This document shows positions 1 through 10,431 of a stretch of 64,000 bases of DNA, piece by piece. The position numbers were made by a program, and so were the translations under genes. The notes under the pieces are model-generated. The model saw only the letters and a program-made list of their open reading frames with translations. It was not told the DNA's origin and made no database searches. Numbering within the stretch: position 1 is the stretch's first letter; each line of letters opens with the position of its first letter. Source of the DNA: Artemisia argyi (Eukaryota > Streptophyta > Magnoliopsida > Asterales > Asteraceae); contig CM060706.1 in NCBI GenBank assembly GCA_030686995.1, positions 145,644,731-145,708,730 on the forward strand. Reading direction: 5' to 3'.

Positions 1-2030
1 AAGTTGTAAAAGCTGTAAAATATTATTCCTGATGATAATCGGGTGTTAAAATAATTATTGAATTCAAATAACGCAACCCGACGGAGTAATAAGCTCCGAC
101 CGTAAAATATAGTAATTGATTTCAAAACACCGGGTAAATTAATAATATAATTTTTATATTATTATAATGAGTATATAAATGTGTTTGGACCATAGTTGGG
201 ATTGTCGGATCAATTATTTAAAATAATAGCTCATAAGATAACGTTTATTAGGTTGATAATCGTACGTTTACAAAAATGACGCAACCCACGTATAAATGAC
301 AAATTTTCTCCGGAGGTGAATAGTGTTTTATGAATACTAAAATTTTAAAACGCTTCTCAGAATATCAAACTGACCTCAAAAATGATGAATAGTAAAATGA
401 TGAATAGTGATCGATGAATAGTAACCGATGAATAGTAAATGTGAAAGTTTTGGGAAAAGACCAGAATTTACGAGTTGTGACATAAACCATCCATTCCCTT
501 ACAACATATCTCAACCCTTTATTTTCAACACATGGGGAATTGTTTGAAACCCTAATGAGGCTCCTCCCATCCTAGCCATTGAATTCAAATCAAACACATC
601 TCAACCATCCATCCAATCCCTCTTCCTTATATCACCACATGGTTTTGATCCTCACCATCCAAGTCAAATGAAACCATCCCAACCCTCCATTTCTCCTTTC
701 CTCCCAAGCAAAGCATATTCCTTGGAATATCCTTCTCAACCCTAACCTAGGCATACTTGATCTTAGCCATTCATTTCAAATGAATTCATCTCAACCATTC
801 ACATTCCACACATGCTATATTGTTTGAAAACCAATGGAGGCTCCCTTTGATCCTAGTCATCCAATTCAAGCCATTCCATCTCAACCCTCCATCTCATTCT
901 CCCCCCCCCCCCAAGAATTAGAATATTCCTTGGCATATTCTTTCTCTCTTTTCTATGCCAAGTGAGGAGATACACTTCTACCCCTTCCAAATTACCCTAT
1001 CTACACTTTAAACTCTTGGTAATTTGATTTCTTTTTAAATACTTCACAAAACATTTTCCAAATTGGCTATTTGAGTTGGTAAACCTTAGAATGATTAATG
1101 TTAAGGTTTAGTGTGAAGTACAATTAGAGGTTTAGCAAGGATAGGTATTTATAAGATCCAAACACCCAACACTTGGGAAAGTTTACAGAAGCCTGGCGCG
1201 CTGACGCGCGGGTGACGCGCCGGCCTCGGTAAAAATTCCCAAGTTTGGGTTCTTGGCCTATAAATACCACCCTTGTCTCTTGTACTCCTCACCTCTTGCC
1301 ATTATTCTTTCTCTCTAGATTCTTTCTCTCTAAGCACTCTCAAATCTCTCTATCTCTAATCTTGTGCTCTTGATTTTCATACTAACATCTTTGAAAGAAC
1401 ACATATCTTTGCAAGGGAAGAATCACAAGAACCTAATCCACTCTTGTGATTGTGTCGAGGGTCTTCCTTCTTATACCCTTTCTATTACAATTGAGTCTCT
1501 AGGTTAGGTTAGGACTTGGTTGATAAACAAACATTTATTCTTTCATTTGTTTGTAAGGGAAGTCTTGTGTCTTGGTGACCAAGCCTAGATCATTGGGGAT
1601 CTAGTTGGGATTTGATACTTCCGGGTGGAAGTCTTGGTAGTGATCTTTGTAATCCTTAGGTGAAGTCGAATCGCGAGATTCTTTTAGGTGGTTTCCGAGG
1701 GCGGAATACCGTGGGAGTAACTCCTTCTTTGTGAGCATCGATATTGGTGAATATCGGTGGAGTGAATTGTAACGGTTTGTAGTCCACCGAAAGGATTATA
1801 CTAATGAATAGTATCGGAGTCGTGGATTCGTTACTGGACGTACGGATGGTATAAACCCCCCATCCCGAACCAGTATATATCGTTGTGTTCTTTACTTACT
1901 TTATATACTTTGGTTGTGATAGTGGTTGTTGGATTATTTTACAACCACTTGGTGTTCTCTTTGGCTTAAAGTTTTTAAACATCTAAAAAGCCTAAGAAAT
2001 CGTATTCACCCCCCCCCCCCCCTCTACGGA
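1..2030 (+). mobile_element. LTR-retrotransposon LTR-like sequence (partial)
   Basis: This looks like the 3' part of a long terminal repeat that enters from the left edge. A TATA box (cctataaatacc, 1257-1268) is followed by a CT-rich leader, as in LTR promoters. The U3-like part holds two degenerate copies of a roughly 285-bp unit (about 525-810 and 810-960). It also has short gatgaatagta repeats (380-440), and a GC-rich stretch at 1195-1225 contains gacgcgc motifs. The end has the 'attcacccccccctct' signature common near plant LTR ends (2003-2023). I see no pol sequence beside it and no paired LTR in the window, so the class is not assigned. Confidence 0.5.
1257..1268 (+). promoter_or_regulatory. 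TATA box of the LTR-like sequence
   Basis: The sequence cctataaatacc is followed about 30-60 bases downstream by a pyrimidine-rich leader (ctctctagattctttctctc). That arrangement fits an RNA polymerase II start within an LTR. Confidence 0.5.
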
Positions 2031-2036
2031 TCTACA

Positions 2037-2543
2037 GAATCATCACCAAACACCGCAATAATCACTACCACCATAACCACAACCACCACCACCAACACAC
2101 ACCAAGAAACTTCAACGTTAGTGACCACAACAACTTTGACACAACCCCCACAACATCTCCCATGTCCATGTTGTCATTCAGAAGACACAAAATTCTGTTA
2201 CTACAACAACTACAGCACTTCACAGCCTCGTCACTTTTGCCGTAGCTGCCGCAGACACTGGACTCATGGTGGCGTTCTCCGGGACATCCCCGTTGAAGGT
2301 GGTACTCGAAAAAACAACAAAAGGAAAAAACCAATGAACCCCACCACCACTTCGGGTTATTGTGATACCACTTTTGCTCCGCTGGAGAAACAGGAGTACC
2401 AGGCGTACCAGTGCCATCTGACGCCTCCACCTGTGGATGATGCCGAAAATGCGATGGTTCCGTTTGAACCCAATGTGTTTGTGCCATCTCTGTTTGAGGG
2501 TGTTGGGTTTGAAGATGGTGTCTGGCCATTTTGTGGCACTTAA
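2037..2543 (+). pseudogene. Dof zinc-finger transcription factor, 5'-truncated
   Basis: The frame contains one Dof domain (about 2155-2330), the plant-specific DNA-binding finger that recognises AAAG. The four zinc ligands fit CX2CX21CX2C: CPCC, then 21 residues, then CRSC. FCYYNNY, QPRHFC and RKNNKRKK are typical of the family. Three usually conserved positions differ: CPCC for CPRC, RRHWT for RRYWT, and PVEGG for PVGGG. The C-terminus is short and ends in a tryptophan-containing tail (WPFCGT). The open frame has no ATG before the finger; its upstream part is LTR-like sequence ending in a C-run. A possible splice acceptor (ctacag) lies at 2031-2036, so a lost upstream exon is possible. Probably a broken gene, or the 3' exon of one. 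Confidence 0.7.
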
Positions 2544-2720
2544 GCTAGTTTTTTTGTTTAATGTTTGTCTTTTGTTGGTAGTTGTTCATGTAACCGATCT
2601 GATCTTTTGGTGAATGGTAAACTCTATGGTTTGTAAAATATTGGCGGGAAACTAAAACTAACTAGCTAATAACTAACTGAGCCTTATAGAACTACTTAGC
2701 TACAATTGAGTATTTGGTTA

Positions 2721-2769
2721 TGCAGTTATTAGCTTGACTTGACTGTTTTGACCCATGTTGAGTAGCGTC
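2721..2769. repeat. Direct repeat copy 1 (about 48 bp)
   Basis: The segment gcagttattagcttgacttg...ttgagtagcgtcc recurs at 4421-4469 with about three differences. The two copies bracket the solo LTR plus copia fragment. Confidence 0.75.
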
Positions 2770-4184
2770 CCTGATGCGTGGGAATCGCACCTTGCTTTAC
2801 CTCTCGAGGGGTCTCGCGAGGCTTATAACCCCCACCAGGCAGTGTACCTGATCGTTGTAGTATAGTATAGTGACAAGTACCGGGGGATTGATCGTTCAGC
2901 TTAGGAATAGTGTCGCTAGGATTAGAAAACCTAATTAATAGTTCTAGAGGTGAGAGATGATTATTTTTGTATTTGTATATTTTTATGAAAGCAAGTAAAA
3001 TCTCGGGTTTTGAAGGAGTGGGCGGAATTAGTTGCTAATCAACTAACCCAAAAACTACTATATAACTAATTAACTAATGAAAATGAAATTACACTAATAT
3101 TAAACTAAGGTTGTGAGCAGTATTTGGAGAAATTGTGTTTACTTAGACTTCATTACTCCCTAGATATCTTTTACATGTTAATTACTTGTTACACTTGTAT
3201 GAATGACGGGTTGTATTCCTTAATACCATTCGTGGAGTGGCATACATAACTCCCCAACTCTATGAGCTCTTATCTCCTCCTACACCATGACCCAGCACAA
3301 CTATAGGGATTGTAAACAGTGGCTCATGCATTAAATACAACCAATAAAGACCTAGTACGCCTCGGTTCATGTTTCTTAAGACGTTCAAGCATGTTACCAT
3401 TTGGAGATCTGCCAGTTTTCTTAAGCCTAACATATAAAATCATTCATTCAAAACAAGAATAGACAAGTAATCAATACATAATCAACATCTAGGTTTCATT
3501 AGATCTAAGCAAACACAAGAGAGATCTAGCCTAGCATAGTAGAATTAAGATAAGAACAAAAGATAAACAACCAACACATAGACATATTGATTGAATTAAG
3601 AGTATACTTATCTCAATTACAATGCAAGGTCCCAAGGGTTTGGAACCCTTGAAAAACCTGTAAAAGAGGCACCAAAATCGTCTTTAGGGTTTCACCAAAA
3701 CTTTTTTCTTTTTAATGAAAAAACTAGAAAACTATATATAGGAAAATCGTCCTGACGGCGTCAAGAGTTAAATCTGACGCCGTCAACTCGCCGCCATACA
3801 CTTCCTCGGACGCCCTAGATCCAATCGTGACGGCCTATGTGACGCCGTCACCACCCACGGTAAATTAATCTTGGTCACTTTGACGCCGTCATCACTCCAT
3901 CTGACGCCGTCACCAGCTACGGTAAATTAATCTTCATGTCTGACGTCGTCAAGAGCAAACCCTTGACGCCGTCACCTTGTATTTCCAGCTTGGATTTTTG
4001 GTACTTTGTCGTTTTCTTCACTTTATGCTCCAAAAACGTCCAAAATAGCCTCTTTTCCAGAATTCACTCTCCAAATACCTAAAATCACAAAAGGAACGAT
4101 TTAGGGCAATATTTGATCAAATAAATTCGGATTCGGGCTTAAATGACCCCCTAAAAACGGATCATTTTTCGCCTCATCAGTCCC
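2767..4184. mobile_element. Solo LTR with 5-bp TSD GTCCC
   Basis: A 1,408-bp block at 2772-4179 starts TGATGCG and ends CCTCATCA, so it has TG...CA ends in a short inverted repeat. It is flanked on both sides by GTCCC (2767-2771 and 4180-4184), the 5-bp target duplication expected of an LTR retrotransposon. No internal coding region is present, so this is a solo LTR left by recombination. It contains a cluster of TGACGNCGTCA palindromes at 3750-3975. Confidence 0.75.
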
Positions 4185-4420
4185 ATTATCTCCCGCGCAA
4201 ATTGGCAGTGTGTAAAGGGTTACACAGAGCCAATTTGGATAAACAATTGTAGTGCAGAGGTATGCTTTGGCCCTTTGTGAGAATATCAGCCAATTGTGAA
4301 TTGGTTGGAATGAAAGTGGGTAGAATTTGACGACCTCTAATCTTGTCTCTCACAAAGTGGCAATCAATTTCTATATGCTTGAACCAGTTTGGAAGCTCTG
4401 TACAAAAGAGTGTTCGTTTC
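4185..4420 (-). mobile_element. Copia-type pol remnant (RNase H C-terminus)
   Basis: Read on the minus strand, the segment encodes the end of a Ty1-copia polyprotein. HIEIDCHFVRDKI and, further on, SQLADILTKG are the hallmark C-terminal RNase H motifs (usual forms KHIEI..HFVR and ..ADIFTK). It directly adjoins the solo LTR target site. Only about 75 codons remain, so the element is a fragment. Confidence 0.75.
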
Positions 4421-4469
4421 TGCAGTTATTAGGTTGACTTGATTGTTTTGACCCATGTTGAGTAGCATC
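4421..4469. repeat. Direct repeat copy 2 (about 48 bp)
   Basis: Second copy of the segment at 2721-2769, placed directly after the copia pol fragment. The spacing (1.7 kb) is far larger than a transposon target duplication would explain by itself. Confidence 0.75.
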
Positions 4470-4831
4470 CTCGTTACAAATCCGTGTAACCATTGACTAT
4501 TCGTGTAACCTTATTCAAATGAATGTGCAGGCACAAAAATACCCAAATTGACAATCAAGTTTGACTTTTGTAAATGACAATCAACGTTGACAATCTTTGT
4601 TTTGGCTTGTAACATAGCATTATAACATAAGTAACAAAGCAAAATAACATAATAAACCAACAAACGGATAACATAATTGATAATATAACATTAAAATTGA
4701 TAAAAAAAAATTAAAAAAAAATAAAAACATAACATGCCATTAAAATTCAAAATAACATTGATAAAACATAACGGGTAACATTAAAATTCAGAGGAACATA
4801 ACATGGTTGATAAAAAACATTGAAAGAAACT

Positions 4832-5173
4832 CTAAAGTCCCTTGACAAATGCGTGCTTGTTGAAAAGCTTGAGCTTCGCTTCGGCAATATTCTTCTTCAA
4901 TTCCAAAAGCTCGATAACGTCGGACTTTTGAAGCTTCTTAAAGTACTCCAAGCACTTGAACATCTGCACCGAGGGACGCACAAGTTCCATTTTAGCCATG
5001 TACTTGTTCCTTTGAATAACAATATCAAGCAACTCTTGATATGCCTTAAACAGATCTTTCACATACTTGACATCATGCTGTGTCTCCCTATCAAAATACA
5101 CCGTCATCTGGTATGGTAACTCAGTTGAGTTAGCAGCTGCTGCAAGTTCCTGAAGAAGCACAAATTGAGACAT
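4832..5173 (-). CDS. Small helical protein of unknown function, 113 aa
   Basis: An intact frame with a true ATG (MSQFVLLQEL...) and a stop. A TATA box (CCTATTTATATG on the minus strand, 5245-5256) lies about 75 bases upstream, so it may be expressed. The product is rich in Leu, Lys and Glu, looks mostly helical, and has a basic C-terminal half (LELKKNIAEAKLKLF). I see no signal peptide or membrane segment. It lies downstream of, and on the same strand as, the Mutator PB1-like pseudogene, so it may be an accessory gene of that element. I do not recognise the family. Its size and feel resemble the two small ORFs inside the Helitron (31,618 and 32,938), but homology is unproven. Confidence 0.5.
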   Translation of the reverse strand: MSQFVLLQELAAAANSTELPYQMTVYFDRETQHDVKYVKDLFKAYQELLDIVIQRNKYMAKMELVRPSVQMFKCLEYFKKLQKSDVIELLELKKNIAEAKLKLFNKHAFVKGL

Positions 5174-5244
5174 TCTTTTGTTCCTTTGTTTATGTTTTAC
5201 TGTGTTTGTTTACTGGATGAATGAGGAAGTTACTTAGGCTATAG

Positions 5245-5256
5245 CATATAAATAGG
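5245..5256 (-). promoter_or_regulatory. TATA box upstream of the 113-aa ORF
   Basis: The minus strand reads CCTATTTATATG about 75 bases before the ATG at 5173. Confidence 0.4.
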
Positions 5257-5495
5257 CGTGGTAATTACATGTGAAAATGTGTTTTAGGCGTGTTTGGGTA
5301 ATAAATGCTAAATGTTTGGGTTACCAACATACACATCCCAAAATTGCCTAGTTTTTTGGCTTCCATTAGATTCGATAAAATGTTATGCAACCATTGACCC
5401 TAGTTAAGATTACATAACCGATAGATAAACTTTAAGAAAGTAAATATTGTTATAATCTTCCACAAATTATTGACCTAAACATAAAAGCATAACCA

Positions 5496-6858
5496 TTATT
5501 TAGCATCATCCTTGGGTTCCTTGTCAGCATCATCCTTGGGTTTCTTGTCAGCCATCAGTCTTAGCCTCTTGATTGATCTTCCTTGGTCTTCAAACTTGTC
5601 CTCTGCAAGCACTTCATCTTGCCCAACTCCATTTTTTTCAACTACAGCACACTGATCATCTGGTATCACAGCCACATCACAAACTCTTTGTTCACCATCT
5701 CCAACTACTACAGCACACTGATCATCTGGTATCACAGCCACATCACAAACTCTTTGTTCACCATCTCCAACTACTTCAACACATTGCTCATCTAGAATCA
5801 CATCCTCATCACGAACTCTTTGTTCACCATCATCACCATCAACATCCACAAGTGGAAGCAAACTGAAACTAATTGGTTTAGCATAAAGAGCATACACCTT
5901 TGTTCCTTCTCCAGATGCAACTATGTCATCAAGTTCATCCAATGCTTGATCTATTTCAGCAAACATGTCACTAATCTCTTGAGGCTCTTCGATCGTGTGC
6001 ATCTCTTTAGGTTCAGGTACATCAACTAAATGGTATGGATCATCATGCTATTCAACATTAGTTCCTTGATCCACCTCTTCATCATACCATTCAGCATTAG
6101 TTCCTTGAGCAACCTCTTCATCACTTGTGTCATCATAATACGCATGATCAAAATCGAGATCATAAAAATCGAGCAAACCTGTAGACCTCTCACTCGAATC
6201 CTTCACAGTAAAGTCTTGGTCAATCTCTTCCAATTACCTTCTGAATTGAAACTCATCACTCATCCTTTTTGTATGATCTGCAATCATTTTTTCGGCACAA
6301 AATGTTGGTGGGAAGTCACTGTCAGAATCAGTATCAAAAATAGGTCCAGCCTTCTCAGGTTGTCTTGTCTTATGCCACTCTAACAATAGTAATTTCTCAC
6401 TGTTTCCAGTCTCACCAACAACACCCTTTCCAGCAGCCTCATTCATATCATCATCCACTATTTCTTCTATCACCACACCCTTGCCCTTAGTCATCATTCG
6501 ATCCATCATCTCACACTCAACAATAATAAACACCGGTTTCAATATACAACTCCAATTGTGTAAATATAGGAACATACTCCACAAGTGCCTTCACATCTTC
6601 GTCAGACTTTAGTGGTAGCAAACCATCATCCAGTGACTCCCCAGGTATCCTAAAGTGAGTAAACATAAGGGTATTATCCGAGTAACATAAATCCTCTAAC
6701 ATTTCACCCAATAATTCCATGGAGAAAACGTCAGAGTGAATTCCGTCAAACCAATTTGTATCTCCAAAGAGATACATTCTTCTTGGTTTTGAGGTAAATT
6801 CACCATTGTGATGGATTTGCAAAGAAAATACCTTTTCATTCAAATCTGTGGAACACAC
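5496..6858 (-). pseudogene. Mutator-like transposase N-terminal (PB1-like) gene, broken
   Basis: The first part (6858-6517) encodes a PB1-like domain of the kind found at the N-terminus of plant MULE transposases. It includes FSLQIHHNGEF, then NWFDGIHSDVFS, FRIPGESLDDGLLPL and DEDVKALVEYV. The frame then shifts near 6530. It continues in one new frame from 6584 to 5496 through an acidic low-complexity region (VVIEEIVDDDMN; SDSDSDF-like), interrupted by stops at 6234-6236 (TAA) and 6048-6050 (TAG). Near the end are three 22-residue repeats (GEQRVCDVAVIPDDQC type), then a lysine/aspartate tail. The MULE catalytic domain, SWIM zinc finger and C-terminus are absent. It is therefore a truncated, decayed MULE gene or a non-autonomous derivative. 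Confidence 0.65.
5644..5841. repeat. 66-bp coding tandem repeat, 3 copies
   Basis: Copies begin near 5644, 5710 and 5776. The first two are almost identical and the third is diverged. The period is 22 codons, so the repeat kept the frame of the MULE-like gene. Confidence 0.75.
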
Positions 6859-7358
6859 AAAACATCAATTACTTCCGACAACAATAACACGTTTAAATGA
6901 AAAATATTAAAATGGAACAGAGTATTCTTACTATAAATGATTCCTAAATCAGATATCGGGGTACTCCGTACACGATTTTGCCAAAGCTTAACCATTATCA
7001 AGATCTTAACTTGTGAAATTAATGTTCTCATTGAAAGAAATTGAGCCACGTATATAAACTATTGTTCTAATGGACTAAATTTGTAAAACAAAACACTGGC
7101 AATTGAAGTTATTGGCGGGAAAGGATAAAAAGACGAAACTACCATTGATGACTAGGCACTTAACGAGGAAACTAACGGAAAATGGCTCTCGGTGATTTTT
7201 TTGCAAATTTACGTATCGTTAGTGGCTTTTTTGCGTGACTTTTTGTCTCGATCACATTTTTATGATTTCGTGATAATTTAAGGACTATTTTTGCATTTTA
7301 CCCATTTTTAAATCTCTACTACTAAAAAAGGTGTTTATTTTTCAAAACTTGAAATCTA

Positions 7359-7698
7359 TTAAAAATAGAGCTAAGTACTAAAATAGTACAAAATCTTTTT
7401 TTTGGTCCCCATCATGGTCAGTTTTTAAGTAAATTCCCTAAATGGTCATGCGCATCTGCGCAACCTATCTCAGAAACGTGACACGTGTACATGCGCATCT
7501 GCGCATCTGCGCAACCTATCTCAGAAACGTGACACGTGTACATGCTCATATGCGCATCTGTACACGTGTCAAGTTCTGAGATAGGTTGCGCAGATGCGCA
7601 AATGCGCATGACCATTTAGGGAATTTACTTAAAAACTGACCATGATGGGGACCAAAAAAAAGATTTTGTACTATTTTAGTACTTAGCTCTTAAAAATA
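7359..7698. mobile_element. Mutator-type foldback MITE with 9-bp TSD
   Basis: The element at 7368-7689 (322 bp) has inverted arms of over 100 bp, starting GAGCTAAGTAC and ending GTACTTAGCTC. It is flanked by the perfect 9-bp duplication TTAAAAATA (7359-7367 and 7690-7698). Long terminal inverted repeats with a 9-bp duplication indicate the Mutator superfamily. The centre has two tandem copies of a unit with ctatctcagaaacgtgacac. No coding capacity; an apparent minus-strand frame here is the palindrome. Confidence 0.85.
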
Positions 7699-8404
7699 AG
7701 TAAAGTTGATTACTTAAAATACACTTACATTAATATTAATAAAAACTATTAAGACCTTTTTAATACTCCTTAAAATAAATTTAAATAAATCTTAACAACT
7801 TTTCAAAAATACACATTATATTAATTTTAAAAAACACATGTTTTATATTTCAAAAAAACGTAGCTTTGAATCATTAGTCGAACTAGAATCACGATTTCGT
7901 AAGTATATTTTTTGTCGCTATACACCGTCATTTTACGTGGCTATTCGTCTAGTTTCGAAAATATATCCGTTGTTTTTGTGAGAATTTTGTTTTCAAACGA
8001 TACATACAATTTGTGTCAAAGATTACATAGAGTTGCACATCAAAATTTTCGCAAATATTGCTCCTATAACTTTCAGAAAAGGTTATGTTATTAAGATCAT
8101 CCTATGATGTGACAATTGGAGGTTTTGATTAAAATGTATAAAACGCGATATACACCGTACAAATCTGTAATGCACATGACCTCACGAACCCCTAGAAGGG
8201 TTCGTATAAACTCCCCATTCAGTTTTAATCACTACATTAGAAAACAACGGTCTTCTGCAATTTACTCAATTTAAAATTTATAGCATATTTATTATTGGGA
8301 CCCTTTGCCATGTGAAAACCGGTTAGGTATTTTTATTTTAATTTTCTCATAATAATGCCATCTTACCTTACAATAATTTTGCTTTATGTATTACAAGATG
8401 TTTA

Positions 8405-9757
8405 TAAGAAGGGTGGCAGTGGGGGCGGCATCACCCACCGGCAAAGGCATGCCGGCGGTGAACACCGCCGCCACCCCACCGGCATGGCTAGCGGCAAGCA
8501 TTGAGCGGCATATATTGCCTCCGAGGCATTCTTGTTTCATGTGCCATTTTCGAACGTTGCATTTATTTTGGTAGCCGTTGGAGTGGAGTGGAGCGTGCAT
8601 TGGGCCAAAAATAAAAAAATAAAAAAAATTCCTATATATATTACACATTATACATTTCTTTTTCAAACACAATTCATTTCCAAACACTAACATAAACACA
8701 ACACTTTTTACACATATAGTTTTTGAAGCATGGAAAGTGGGAAATCAAGAGGTGGTTCAACACAAAGAGGTCGTGGACGTGGAAACATTTGAATCAAGCA
8801 ATGGGAGTCTTTAACGGGCTTCACATCCAACAAGTAATTTTTATATACTTGTGTTAATTTATATATACTTGTGTTAATTTATATACTTGTAGAATCGCAT
8901 TCGTGAGAGTGGGTGTGACGATGTCAACGTCTTGGAAAATGCCATGTCTGATTATAATAAGAGGAATAAGGGTGCTTCGTTTAATCATATTGAAGCGTGG
9001 AGGGTTGTTAAGGATGAATCGAAATGGTTAGAGCAACCATGTTTTGAAAAAGTATCTTCGACATCTCATTCCGACAAACGAAGAAAGTCGTCGGAATCTA
9101 GCTTCTATGGGTCCGGAAGCAATGACAATGTTGACCCTGTTATTCCGGATCTAAATGACGACACAACTCCTGTTTCAAAAAGAAAAGGAAAAAAGACCGC
9201 TAGTGAGACGTCGACAAAGAATAGTGCTGCTGAGTTTATTGGGCAGTATACGTCAAAGAAAGCACTAGCGTTGGATGAAGCCATGGCAGATAAACGTGCA
9301 AAGGATCAATTGTCCCACGAGTTGCTGCAGACACAAATCGAAAATGCTAAAGAAAATGCTATGATTCGGGCACTGAAATTCTACAACGAGCCGCACGAAC
9401 ACATAACCAATCAGGTTATGCGAGATTTCATTATCAACAAAAAACGTGGGTACGCGGAGACATATGGATGGCCTATGGATTTTTAGATTTAATAATGTAT
9501 TTTTTTTCCAAGTATTATGTAATGTTATTTTAATTATTAATGAAATATTTATGTTTTATTTAAATTGTTTAATTTAATTTATTATTAAAAAAAAAAAAAA
9601 AAAAAAAGTTGGGAGGTATGAAAAAGGCATGGTTGCCACTAAAATGGGGTTGGGATGTATGGAAAAAGTATGAATGAGGTGAAATGAGGTGGAATGATAT
9701 TATTGATGGATTTCAGAGGTATGGATGTTTTCGAAATCATGACTGCCAGTGTCCTAA
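8405..9757 (+). mobile_element. PIF/Harbinger element, internally deleted
   Basis: The left end GAAGGGTGGCAGTGG (from 8408) and the right end (to 9754, complement GGACACTGGCAGT) form an imperfect terminal inverted repeat. They are flanked by TAA (8405-8407 and 9755-9757), the 3-bp target typical of PIF/Harbinger. The element retains an ORF1-type gene but no DDE transposase. A GC-rich end (8410-8480) and an A-run (9587-9607) lie inside. Confidence 0.55.
8932..9486 (+). CDS. Harbinger ORF1-type NAM-associated / Myb-like protein (partial)
   Basis: The frame resembles the 'No apical meristem-associated C-terminal domain' proteins that accompany PIF/Harbinger transposases and help them bind DNA and enter the nucleus. 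FNHIEAWRVVKDESKW matches the conserved F..H.W..+KD..KW motif. A linker with VIPDLNDD and a lysine-rich segment (SKRKGKK) follows, then a helical C-terminal domain ending YGWPMDF. Upstream, codons for NRIRESGCDDVNVLE (8893-8937) continue the family in frame. An earlier piece (8730 onward, MESGKSRGGSTQ) is cut off by a stop, so the Myb-like trihelix part is missing. It is probably non-functional. Confidence 0.6.
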   Translation: MENAMSDYNKRNKGASFNHIEAWRVVKDESKWLEQPCFEKVSSTSHSDKRRKSSESSFYGSGSNDNVDPVIPDLNDDTTPVSKRKGKKTASETSTKNSAAEFIGQYTSKKALALDEAMADKRAKDQLSHELLQTQIENAKENAMIRALKFYNEPHEHITNQVMRDFIINKKRGYAETYGWPMDF

Positions 9758-9913
9758 CGAGTATATCGAAATACGTGTTTAGTTTTGTTTATTATTCTGA
9801 CCTCTAAAAGGAAAATGACGACGTTACAATGAATTTGCAAGAACAAATTAACACATTGCAAACTCAAGTCCCCAAAAAGATATGTATGCATATGTGTTTG
9901 TTGCTGAAAATTA

Positions 9914-10431
9914 TATATATATACTAAAAGGTATTTGTTTTCACTGTAGCTACAGTGCTCGCCCAAGTTTCACATTTGCCAATTTTAGCCCCTGAGGTTA
10001 GCGATCAATTGCGAAGTTAGTCCTTAACGACCGTTATCTAAAAAATGTGGATTAAATTTGCAAAGGAACAATAACTTCAGGGGCTTTTTTTGTACAAATA
10101 ATAAACAGAAACAGACCCTAAGGTTAACTTTTTTTTCACCGTTAGTCCCTAAGGACTAACTTTGCAAAGAACGCCATGTTAAGGGACTAAAACTGAAAAT
10201 AACGTGCTACAGTGCAAAACAGTAACTGCTACAGTGAAAAATAGTTTGTAATAGTATGTGTACTGTAGCTAACGATTTTACACTTTTAGTCCCTCACGTT
10301 AGCTATAAATTGCACCGTTAGTCCCCCGTTAGCGATCTTTTGCAAATTTAGTCCCTAAAAAAATTAAAAATAATAAAAATAATTTGGATTAAACACAACA
10401 TTCCCGCAGCAACGCGCGGGTACCCCGCTCG
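9914..10431 (+). mobile_element. Small non-autonomous Helitron-like element
   Basis: The 3' end holds an 18-nt GC hairpin region (10403-10420, cccgcagcaacgcgcggg), then taccccgCTCG, and then T. This differs by one base from the hairpin at the terminus of the large Helitron at 31,102. The body contains short direct and inverted fragments (cactgtagc, gttagtccc). The left boundary near tatatatatactaaaagg is a guess, since the usual TC start is not clear. No coding capacity. Confidence 0.5.

Noticed and set aside
3750..3975. Regularly recurring TGACGCCGTCA, considered as a CRISPR-like array
   Set aside because: Spacing is irregular, the setting is a plant LTR, and no cas-like genes exist here.
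5573..5866. Plus-strand His-rich frame with repeats
   Set aside because: Antisense shadow of the MULE-like gene's 66-bp repeats.
7418..7615. Minus-strand frame with a repeated CHVSEIGCADA segment
   Set aside because: It lies inside the palindromic MITE and reflects its duplicated centre.
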